Positions 1-5,454 of a stretch of 5,504 nt of DNA are shown piece after piece; position 1 is the stretch's first letter, and each line of letters opens with the position of its first letter. Origin of the DNA: Brotonthovivens sp045629925. Lineage in GTDB: Bacteria > Bacillota > Clostridia > Lachnospirales > Lachnospiraceae. The notes under the pieces are model-generated. The model had not been told where the DNA came from. It was given only the letters and a program-made list of their open reading frames with translations, and did no database searches. The stretch spans positions 1 to 5,504 of the forward strand of contig JAZQSD010000009.1 in the NCBI GenBank assembly GCA_045629925.1, in the 5' to 3' direction. A program made the position numbers and the translations under genes.

Positions 1-23
1 TTAGCAGGTGAAACGGTCTACAT

Positions 24-52
24 TTGATATGCTAGATTGTTTATGGTATAAT
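24..52 (+). promoter_or_regulatory. Sigma-A type promoter of the gdpP-rplI-dnaB operon
   Basis: The sequence shows TTGATA (24-29), a 17-base spacer and a perfect TATAAT (47-52). TG at 44-45 makes an extended -10. The -35 differs from TTGACA at one base. Transcription should begin around 58-60, giving a leader of about 45 bases before gdpP. No other promoter of this quality is visible before 4461, so it probably drives everything up to the terminator at 4384. Confidence 0.85.
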
Positions 53-70
53 AATAGAATTATCAGAATC

Positions 71-97
71 AAGGAGTATCGTGTTTAACTAGAGGAG
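71..97 (+). promoter_or_regulatory. gdpP leader with two Shine-Dalgarno sequences
   Basis: AGAGGAG (91-97) sits six bases before the gdpP ATG at 104 and is the functional ribosome binding site. A second strong site, AAGGAG (71-76), precedes a GTG at 81 by four bases. That GTG opens a three-codon frame (GTG TTT AAC TAG, 81-92) whose stop overlaps the start of the gdpP site. The gdpP assignment is firm; translation of the mini-frame is speculative. Confidence 0.6.
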
Positions 98-103
98 ACG
101 ACG

Positions 104-2149
104 ATGGGGACAGAGATTCAGTTTAAAGGAAAATTTAAAACATACATGCAGATGCCATTTTGGATGATCGTTCTTTTTGCCGCACTGAATGTTTGGTTGT
201 ACGTATTAGATGTTAGGGCTGGTTTTATCTGCAGCGGTTTTTTAGTGGCATATGTTATAATTGTGTGGATCGTGCATCGTCACGATAAGCCAATCATCAT
301 GAACGAATTGATTGATTTTGCCACACAATATGGTACTGTGCAGAAACGTCTGCTGAAAGAATTTGAGATTCCATACGTACTTATGGATGCTAATGGGAAG
401 CTTTTGTGGATGAACAGTTCTTTTTCTGCCCTTACAGGAAAAGAGAAAGCATATCATAAGTCTATAACAGCTCTTTTTCCGGCCATCACAAAAGAGCTGC
501 TCGAGAAAAATGAAGAGCAGAATGTAGAAGTGACCTGGGAAGATCGGGAATACAGAGTTTCTTTGAAAAAGGTATATTTTAGCGAGATGCTTCAGAACAA
601 CAGCATTATTGCTGAGGGAAAGGCAAATCAGTATCTTGTAGTGGCTTATTTCCACGACGAAACAGAGCTGAAGCGCTATATTAAAGAAAATGAAGATATG
701 CAGCTTGTTTCTGCGCTGGTGTATATCGACAATTTTGACGAAGTAATTGAAGCAGTAGAAGATGTAAAACAGTCTCTGCTGATTGCTTTGGTAGACCGTA
801 AAGTTAACAAGTATTTTGTCAACGTGGATGCCATTGTAAAGAAAATCGAAAAAGACAAGTACTTTGTAGTTTTCAAGAAAAAACATCTGAAGACATTGGA
901 AGAAGATAAATACAGCATTCTTGAAGATGTTAAAACTGTGAAGGCGGGCAATGAAGCTGCCATTACTTTAAGTATTGGTATGGGAAGCGGATGCAAGGAC
1001 TATATTCAGAATTATGAATATGCAAGAACATCCATTGACTTGGCGCTTGGCAGAGGCGGGGATCAGGTTGTCCATAAAACAAAAGAAAAAGTTCATTACT
1101 ATGGCGGAAACAGTAGACAGATTGATAAAAATACTCGTGTAAAAGCCAGAGTAAAAGCTTTGGCTCTTCGGGAGATCATGATGAGTCGTGAGAAGTTCTA
1201 TGTAATGGGGCATTCCATTGCGGACGTGGACTCTTTTGGTGCAGCAATTGGTATCTATTGTGCAGGCCGCCATTTGGGTAAAAAAGTGCAGATTATTTTG
1301 GATGAAGTGACTACGTCTCTTCGCCCGATCAAAGAATGTTTTACCCCGGAAAATGGATATCCTGACGATATGTTCATTACAAGTCCGGATGCAGCAGAAG
1401 GATTTGATTACAACACAGCGGTTATCGTTGTTGATACAAACAGACCGGGAATGACAGAATGTCCATCCCTGCTGAATCGTGCAAAAACAATCATTGTTTT
1501 TGATCACCACAGACAGAGTACAGACGTGATTAAAAATGCGGTGCTCTCCTATATTGAGCCATATGCATCTTCTACTTGTGAGATGATCGCGGAAGTATTA
1601 CAGTATTTTGATCAGAGTGTGAAACTTCTGCCTAGTGAAGTGGACAGTATTTATGCAGGTATTCTGATCGATACAAACAACTTTATGACAAAGACAGGGG
1701 TTAGAACTTTTGAGGCAGCAGCATATCTGAGAAGATGCGGTGCGGAAGTTACCCGTGTTAGAAAACTTTTAAGAAATGATATGAACGCTTATAAGGCCAG
1801 AGCAGAGGCTGTACGCCATGCAGAGGTCTATAAAGGATGTTTTGCTATCAGTGTATGCCCTGCGGATAATATTGAAAGTCCAACCGTGGCTTGTGCACAG
1901 GCGGCAAACGAGTTGCTTAATATCATCGGTATTCGTGCATCTATCGTTTTGACAGAGTTCCATGGCAAGATCTATATCAGTGCCAGATCTATCGACGAGA
2001 TTAATGTGCAGCGTATCATGGAGCATTTAGGCGGTGGCGGCCATATCAACACAGCTGGTGCCCAGCTTACAGATTGTACCGTAGAGGAAGCTGTAAGCAC
2101 GATAAAGGCTACACTGGATGAGATGATAAAAGAAGGAGATATTAAATAA
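104..2149 (+). CDS. gdpP: Membrane-bound cyclic-di-AMP phosphodiesterase GdpP (DHH/DHHA1 family, YybT type)
   Basis: 681 residues, slightly longer than the roughly 655 usual for the family. GdpP hydrolyses c-di-AMP to pApA at the inner face of the membrane and so affects osmotic balance, wall stress and beta-lactam tolerance. Domains seen in order: two membrane helices (about 17-36 and 39-57); a PAS domain (about 85-190; haem-binding in characterised homologues); a degenerate GGDEF domain (about 195-330) where GGDEF is replaced by KDKYF (250-254), so cyclase activity is not expected; a DHH domain with GHSIADVDS (369-377), VDTN (443-446), FDHH (466-469) and IDTN (522-525); and a DHHA1 domain ending in GGGGH (643-647). 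The catalytic metal ligands all appear present. The ATG at 104 has a good ribosome binding site. The rplI start follows the stop directly, and the rplI ribosome binding site lies inside the last gdpP codons, suggesting translational coupling. Confidence 0.95.
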   Translation: MGTEIQFKGKFKTYMQMPFWMIVLFAALNVWLYVLDVRAGFICSGFLVAYVIIVWIVHRHDKPIIMNELIDFATQYGTVQKRLLKEFEIPYVLMDANGKLLWMNSSFSALTGKEKAYHKSITALFPAITKELLEKNEEQNVEVTWEDREYRVSLKKVYFSEMLQNNSIIAEGKANQYLVVAYFHDETELKRYIKENEDMQLVSALVYIDNFDEVIEAVEDVKQSLLIALVDRKVNKYFVNVDAIVKKIEKDKYFVVFKKKHLKTLEEDKYSILEDVKTVKAGNEAAITLSIGMGSGCKDYIQNYEYARTSIDLALGRGGDQVVHKTKEKVHYYGGNSRQIDKNTRVKARVKALALREIMMSREKFYVMGHSIADVDSFGAAIGIYCAGRHLGKKVQIILDEVTTSLRPIKECFTPENGYPDDMFITSPDAAEGFDYNTAVIVVDTNRPGMTECPSLLNRAKTIIVFDHHRQSTDVIKNAVLSYIEPYASSTCEMIAEVLQYFDQSVKLLPSEVDSIYAGILIDTNNFMTKTGVRTFEAAAYLRRCGAEVTRVRKLLRNDMNAYKARAEAVRHAEVYKGCFAISVCPADNIESPTVACAQAANELLNIIGIRASIVLTEFHGKIYISARSIDEINVQRIMEHLGGGGHINTAGAQLTDCTVEEAVSTIKATLDEMIKEGDIK

Positions 2150-2596
2150 ATGAAAGTAATTTTGTTACAGGATGTAAAGTCTCTCGGTAAAAAAGGAGAG
2201 ATTGTAAATGTTAGTGACGGTTATGCGAGAAACATGATCTTACCAAAGAAACTTGGTGTAGAGGCAACAAGCAAAAACCTGAACGATTTGAAACTTCAGA
2301 ACCAGCATGCGGATAAAGTTGCCCAGGAGCAGTTAGATACTGCAAAGCAGATTGCAGAAGATATTAAAGAAAAGATTGTAGAAGTGAAGATCAAATCTGG
2401 TGAAGGCGGACGTACTTTTGGTTCCGTTTCCACAAAAGAGATTTCTGCAGCGATCAAGCAGCAGTGGCAGATGGATATTGATAAGAAGAAAATGGTGCTC
2501 AATGATCCTATTAAGAGCCTTGGAACTTTCGAAGTTCCAGTAAAACTTCATCCAAAAGTAACAGGAACAATTAGAGTTAAAGTTACAGAAAGCTAA
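2150..2596 (+). CDS. rplI: 50S ribosomal protein L9
   Basis: 148 residues, the normal full length. L9 binds 23S rRNA near the base of the L1 stalk and helps maintain reading frame. The N-terminal RNA-binding domain (1-47) carries the family signature, with GKKGEIVNV (13-21) and GYARNMILPKK (24-34). A long charged linker helix follows (about 41-76), then the C-terminal domain with GRTFGSVS (87-94) and the basic end KLHPKVTGTIRVKV (132-145). The ATG immediately follows the gdpP TAA. Its Shine-Dalgarno AAGGAG (2133-2138) lies in the gdpP coding end, 11 bases upstream, which is rather long, so re-initiation by ribosomes finishing gdpP is likely. The gdpP-rplI-dnaB order is a common Firmicute arrangement. 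Confidence 0.98.
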   Translation: MKVILLQDVKSLGKKGEIVNVSDGYARNMILPKKLGVEATSKNLNDLKLQNQHADKVAQEQLDTAKQIAEDIKEKIVEVKIKSGEGGRTFGSVSTKEISAAIKQQWQMDIDKKKMVLNDPIKSLGTFEVPVKLHPKVTGTIRVKVTES

Positions 2597-2605
2597 AACG
2601 ATTGT

Positions 2606-2610
2606 GGAGG
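2606..2610 (+). promoter_or_regulatory. Ribosome binding site that fixes the dnaB start at 2619
   Basis: GGAGG (2606-2610) is followed eight bases later by ATG at 2619. An upstream in-frame GTG at 2604 would give five extra residues, but it overlaps this site and has no Shine-Dalgarno of its own at a workable distance. The ATG at 2619 is therefore the better start. Confidence 0.8.
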
Positions 2611-2618
2611 ACACAGGA

Positions 2619-3959
2619 ATGGAAGAGAATGTTCTCAATCGGATGATGCCTAACAGCAAAGAGGCAGAGAGTGCAGTTATCGGGTCCATGCTTATGGACA
2701 GAGATGCCATCATCACTGCATCCGACATTCTTAAAAAAGATGATTTTTATTATAGCCAGTATGGTGTTTTGTTTGACACCATCGTAGAATTGCATAATGA
2801 AGGTGCGCCAGTAGATTTGGTTACCTTGCAGAATCGTCTGCGAGAAAAAAATGTTCCTCCAGAAATCAGCAGTATGGAATTTGTGAAGGATCTGTATGAA
2901 AGCAACCTGACATCTGCGAATGTAAAGCATTATGCAAGAATAGTAGAAGAGAAGGCTGTATCCCGTCGCCTGATTAAGACAGTGGAAGAGATTGCCAATG
3001 ATACCTACAAAGGCGACGAGGGATTAGACTCGATTCTTCAGGATACAGAAAAGAAAATATTTGGCTTGTTGCAGAATCGGTCTTCAGATGATTTTGTACC
3101 TATCCGTAAGGTTGTTATGAATGCGTTAGACCGAATCGAGGCGGCATCTAAGACACAGGGAAATGTTACTGGTATTCCTACAGGGTTTAACAGTCTCGAT
3201 TATAAATTATCAGGGCTTCAGCCATCGGATATGATTTTGATCGCGGCCAGACCATCTATGGGAAAAACAGCGTTTGTTTTAAATATTGCCCAGCACGTTA
3301 CTCTGAAAGAAAATATGGCAACAGCAATTTTCAGTCTGGAAATGTCAAAAGAACAGCTTGTAAACCGTTTGTTTGCGCTGCAGGCGCCAATGGATGCACA
3401 GTTGTTAAGAAGTGGTAATTTGGCCGATTCTGATTGGTCAAAACTTATGGAGGCGGCAGGACAGATTGCAGCCTCACCGCTTATCATTGATGATACACCA
3501 GGCATTTCTATTTCTGAATTGAGAAGCAAATGTAGAAAATATAAGTTAGAACATGATCTGAAGCTGGTCATCATCGACTATTTGCAGTTGATGAGTGGTT
3601 CTGGAAAAGGCGATTCCCGTCAGCAGGAAGTTTCTGATATTTCCAGATCATTAAAACAGCTTGCCAGAGAATTGAATGTACCAGTAATTGCGTTATCTCA
3701 GTTAAGCCGACAGGTAGAACAAAGACCAGAGCATCGTCCAATGCTTTCTGATTTGCGAGAGTCAGGTGCCATCGAGCAGGATGCGGACGTAGTAATGTTT
3801 ATCTACAGAGATGATTACTATAATAAAGATACTGAGAAAAAAGGTATTGCAGAGATTATTATCGCAAAACAGCGTAATGGTCCAATCGGTACAGTAGAAC
3901 TGGCTTGGCTGCCAGAATTTACAAGGTTTGAAGATCCTATGAAGTATGATCGCGCATAA
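2619..3959 (+). CDS. dnaB: Replicative DNA helicase DnaB (DnaC in Bacillus naming)
   Basis: 446 residues from the ATG at 2619, close to the usual 440-470. This hexameric ATP-driven helicase unwinds DNA 5' to 3' at the replication fork and recruits primase. The N-terminal hexamerisation and primase-contact domain covers about 1-105 (N-terminal sequence PNSKEAESAVIGSML). A linker leads into the RecA-like motor. Walker A is ARPSMGKT (210-217), the catalytic Glu lies in SLEMS (E241), Walker B is LVIIDYLQLM (316-325), a conserved SQLSRQVEQR follows (360-369), then DLRESGAIEQDAD (378-390), and the arginine-finger region KQRNGPIG (417-424). I see no intein, frameshift or missing motif. It lies 22 bases after rplI and should be co-transcribed with it. 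Names differ: dnaB in most annotations, dnaC in Bacillus subtilis. Confidence 0.97.
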   Translation: MEENVLNRMMPNSKEAESAVIGSMLMDRDAIITASDILKKDDFYYSQYGVLFDTIVELHNEGAPVDLVTLQNRLREKNVPPEISSMEFVKDLYESNLTSANVKHYARIVEEKAVSRRLIKTVEEIANDTYKGDEGLDSILQDTEKKIFGLLQNRSSDDFVPIRKVVMNALDRIEAASKTQGNVTGIPTGFNSLDYKLSGLQPSDMILIAARPSMGKTAFVLNIAQHVTLKENMATAIFSLEMSKEQLVNRLFALQAPMDAQLLRSGNLADSDWSKLMEAAGQIAASPLIIDDTPGISISELRSKCRKYKLEHDLKLVIIDYLQLMSGSGKGDSRQQEVSDISRSLKQLARELNVPVIALSQLSRQVEQRPEHRPMLSDLRESGAIEQDADVVMFIYRDDYYNKDTEKKGIAEIIIAKQRNGPIGTVELAWLPEFTRFEDPMKYDRA

Positions 3960-3962
3960 ACC

Positions 3963-3977
3963 TGATAATTGTTATAG
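3963..3977. promoter_or_regulatory. Fur-box-like 7-1-7 sequence upstream of the metalloregulator gene
   Basis: Between the dnaB stop and the regulator's ribosome binding site the sequence reads TGATAATTGTTATAG. Against the known Bacillus 7-1-7 Fur box TGATAATNATTATCA, the left half matches 7 of 7 and the right half 4 of 7. There is no convincing promoter here, so an operator role is uncertain, and AT-rich DNA produces such matches by chance. Confidence 0.25.
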
Positions 3978-3994
3978 GTGTAAGGAGGATTGCT

Positions 3995-4372
3995 ATGGAA
4001 ATCCATCAGTCTGCAGAAGACTATTTAGAATGTATATTAAGGTTGAGTAAAACAAAACCTGTTGTTCGTTCAATTGACGTTGCGATAGATATGAACTATT
4101 CTAAGCCAAGTATCAGCGTAGCAATGAAGAATCTTCGACTGAACGGTTATATCGAGGTAGACAAAAGCGGATTTATTACCTTGACAGATAATGGCAGGGA
4201 AGTGGCAGAGAGGATATATGAAAGACATCTGTTGTTGACAGAGTGGCTTATTTTCCTCGGGGTATCTCCAGAGATAGCGGCAGAAGATGCCTGCAAGATT
4301 GAGCATGATCTTAGCCCTGAAAGTTATGAGGCAATTAAAGAACATGTAAAAAATGAGATGAAAAACAAATAA
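3995..4372 (+). CDS. Short DtxR/MntR-family metal-dependent transcriptional regulator
   Basis: 125 residues, the two-domain form without the C-terminal SH3-like domain of full DtxR. The winged helix-turn-helix spans about 6-65, with recognition helix SKPSISVAMKNLRLNGYI (36-53) and a wing at 55-67. The metal-binding and dimerisation helices cover about 68-120. Hand alignment to Bacillus subtilis MntR gives D9 (MntR D8), E12 (E11), H78 (H77), C100 (E99), E103 (E102) and H104 (H103). The first ligand is MntR-like and C100 is DtxR-like, so whether it senses manganese or iron cannot be decided from sequence. The start is well supported by AAGGAGG (3982-3988), six bases upstream. It begins 35 bases after dnaB with no obvious promoter, so it is probably the last gene of that operon. 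It ends in tandem TAA codons. Targets are unknown; the nearby Cys-rich peptide gene hints at iron. Confidence 0.9.
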   Translation: MEIHQSAEDYLECILRLSKTKPVVRSIDVAIDMNYSKPSISVAMKNLRLNGYIEVDKSGFITLTDNGREVAERIYERHLLLTEWLIFLGVSPEIAAEDACKIEHDLSPESYEAIKEHVKNEMKNK

Positions 4373-4383
4373 TAAATGTGTTT

Positions 4384-4422
4384 AAAAGAACCGATTTTCC
4401 ATGACAAAAATCGGTTCTTTTT
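4384..4422 (+). terminator. Rho-independent terminator after the metalloregulator gene
   Basis: A perfect 15-bp inverted repeat (4384-4398 with 4407-4421) has an 8-base loop. The core GAACCGA pairs with TCGGTTC and a T-run follows. A-rich on the left and T-rich on the right, it could also work on the other strand. It separates the dnaB operon from the next promoter. Confidence 0.92.
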
Positions 4423-4423
4423 G

Positions 4424-4447
4424 TTTACATAAAAAATTTTATGTAAA
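4424..4447. repeat. Palindrome TTTACATAAAA/TTTTATGTAAA, likely operator
   Basis: Two perfect 11-bp inverted arms (4424-4434 and 4437-4447) are separated by AA, directly after the terminator. There is no T-run or G+C-rich stem, so this is not another terminator. The same word recurs on the next promoter's -35 at 4461. This looks like a binding site for a dimeric regulator; which one is unknown. Confidence 0.6.
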
Positions 4448-4459
4448 TTCGGAAAAAGG

Positions 4460-4473
4460 GTTTACATAAAAAA
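4460..4473 (+). repeat. Direct-repeat copy of GTTTACATAAAAAA on the -35 region
   Basis: This 14-base word is identical to 4423-4436, with a period of 37 bases. It contains the -35 hexamer of the downstream promoter, so a protein bound here should block RNA polymerase. This is the basis for calling the repeats operator-like. Confidence 0.55.
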
Positions 4474-4489
4474 ACCTGTTTGTTATACT
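4461..4489 (+). promoter_or_regulatory. Promoter of the FtsL-like / Cys-rich peptide unit
   Basis: TTTACA (4461-4466), a 17-base spacer and TATACT (4484-4489), with TG at 4481-4482 as an extended -10. Each hexamer is one base from consensus. Transcription should begin near 4496, giving a leader of about 50 bases. The -35 lies within the repeated TTTACATAAAA word. Confidence 0.8.
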
Positions 4490-4548
4490 ACCATATATAG
4501 TGGTTAAGGTCGCTAGGTTTCACAAAAGAAGGGGAGCTCTGGGATTTT

Positions 4549-5067
4549 ATGGAGTCAGTGAAATTGGCGTCTGACATGATGTTGGACGAGGGACAAAGAG
4601 GAAGATATTATAGGGTTGAAGCTACTACCGGGGGGACCGTGGTGCTGAAACCGGTAAAGGTGCCTGCGCATGTAATAGCGGAGCGTAAAGCTCGTATCCG
4701 CAGACAGCAGATAGAGCGTAGGGTGCGATATAATAGAGAACGTGCCGCATCCATGAATAAGGGATTTGTGGCTTTTATGGCAGTGGCAATTCTTATATGC
4801 TGTGTGGTTTGTTATTTTTATATCTCTTTGCAAGGTGAGGTTACTACACGGTTAAGAACGATGACGGCTTTGCAGAAAGAGATTGAACAGATCTCTGTGG
4901 ATAATGATATGTTGGAAAAACGTATCGGCGTACAGGAAGACATTGCAGCTATTAAATCTGAGGCGGTAAATACTTTGGGAATGAAGGCAGTAACTCCGGA
5001 CCAGATTGTTTATTATTCTGTCAGTGATAAGGATTATATGCTGCAATACAGTGATGTGGTGAATTAA
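4549..5067 (+). CDS. Single-pass membrane protein resembling FtsL/DivIC (septum formation initiator type)
   Basis: 172 residues. The long cytoplasmic N-terminus is strongly basic over about 40-65 (Arg-rich). One membrane helix covers about 73-92, followed by an extracellular heptad-like stretch (about 95-130) consistent with a coiled coil. The tail contains LGMKAVTPDQIVYYSV (143-158), which resembles the end of FtsL-type divisome proteins. Those proteins form the FtsL-DivIC-DivIB complex that licenses septal wall synthesis. The assignment rests on architecture and that tail, so it could be another coiled-coil bitopic protein. It is not in the usual mraW-ftsL-pbp context. The ATG at 4549 has GGGGAG (4531-4536) 12 bases upstream, rather far; the next in-frame ATG (4576) has no ribosome binding site. 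It has its own promoter at 4461 and is nearly contiguous with the Cys-rich gene downstream. Confidence 0.72.
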   Translation: MESVKLASDMMLDEGQRGRYYRVEATTGGTVVLKPVKVPAHVIAERKARIRRQQIERRVRYNRERAASMNKGFVAFMAVAILICCVVCYFYISLQGEVTTRLRTMTALQKEIEQISVDNDMLEKRIGVQEDIAAIKSEAVNTLGMKAVTPDQIVYYSVSDKDYMLQYSDVVN

Positions 5068-5069
5068 AT

Positions 5070-5231
5070 ATGATAAATGTAATTCTTGTAATAATTATTA
5101 TTGCGGCAATCATAGCGGCTGTTGCATATATTATTAAGGCAAAGAAAAATGGCCAGGGATGCGTCGGATGTCCGTCTGCTGGTACATGCGGTAAACGAGA
5201 CAAAGGCACTGGATGTGGCTGCAATAAATAA
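5070..5231 (+). CDS. FeoB-associated Cys-rich membrane protein (small)
   Basis: 53 residues. Residues 2-22 form one hydrophobic helix rich in Ile, Val and Ala. A Lys-containing stretch (KAKKNG, 23-28) and a Gly/Cys-rich tail follow, with Cys at 31, 34, 40, 49 and 51 (CxxC-x5-C-x8-CxC). Helix, basic hinge and Cys-rich tail match the FeoB-associated family, usually found beside feoAB ferrous iron transport genes; its biochemical role is poorly defined, and metal binding by the Cys tail is inferred. No feoA or feoB is in the window. The ATG lies two bases after the preceding stop, and upstream there is only a weak G-rich stretch (GTGGTGA, 5056-5062), so translation probably depends on coupling to the FtsL-like gene. 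The terminator follows 20 bases after the stop. The hydrophobic start argues against a chance frame. Confidence 0.82.
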   Translation: MINVILVIIIIAAIIAAVAYIIKAKKNGQGCVGCPSAGTCGKRDKGTGCGCNK

Positions 5232-5251
5232 AACAGCAGTGTAATGAAATG

Positions 5252-5283
5252 GCTGTCAGAGAGGAAAACTCTGGCAGCTTTTT
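5252..5283 (+). terminator. Rho-independent terminator after the Cys-rich peptide gene
   Basis: GCTGTCAGAG (5252-5261) pairs with CTCTGGCAGC (5269-5278), giving ten pairs including one G-U wobble. The loop is 7 bases and TTTTT (5279-5283) follows. It closes the two-gene unit. Confidence 0.9.
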
Positions 5284-5380
5284 GTATGAGAGAGATAATT
5301 AAATTGAAGTAGAAATCTTGTATGAAAACTAAATTTTTTAGAAAAATAAGAAAAAAGCCACTAAATTTAAAAAATATTCG

Positions 5381-5409
5381 TTGCATTCTTCGCTTTAAAG
5401 CACTAAAAT
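5381..5409 (+). promoter_or_regulatory. Probable promoter of the gene starting at 5455, with a palindrome in its spacer
   Basis: TTGCAT (5381-5386), a 17-base spacer and TAAAAT (5404-5409). The -10 has one mismatch and the -35 matches only at TTG. A very A/T-rich stretch upstream (5329-5378) could act as an UP element. The spacer holds a perfect 10-base palindrome GCTTTAAAGC (5392-5401), a possible operator. The rest of the intergenic stretch from 5284 holds no gene I can support. Confidence 0.5.
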
Positions 5410-5454
5410 GAAACTTACTTATAAAGAAAAATGCTCGTAAAGGAGAGATGGAAT

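Noticed and set aside
1..27. Open frame LAGETVYI ending in TGA, possibly the tail of an upstream gene
   Set aside because: Only eight codons are visible with no recognisable motif, and the stop would overlap the gdpP -35. It cannot be told from chance.
739..1110. Active diguanylate cyclase activity from the GGDEF-like domain of GdpP
   Set aside because: The signature is replaced by KDKYF (residues 250-254). A degenerate GGDEF domain is the normal state in this family.
242..1510. Minus-strand open frames of 214, 106 and 180 residues opposite gdpP
   Set aside because: They lie antisense to a full-length conserved gene, are rich in Cys, Phe and His with no family resemblance, and lack convincing ribosome binding sites. 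They are shadows of the gdpP frame.
3960..3980. Separate promoter for the DtxR-family gene
   Set aside because: TATAGG is a poor -10, and no -35 is found at 16-18 bases. The gene is better placed in the dnaB operon.
4424..4447. Palindrome as a second terminator or riboswitch element
   Set aside because: The stem is almost entirely A-T, the loop would be only two bases and no T-run follows, while the same word recurs on a -35. An operator explains it better.
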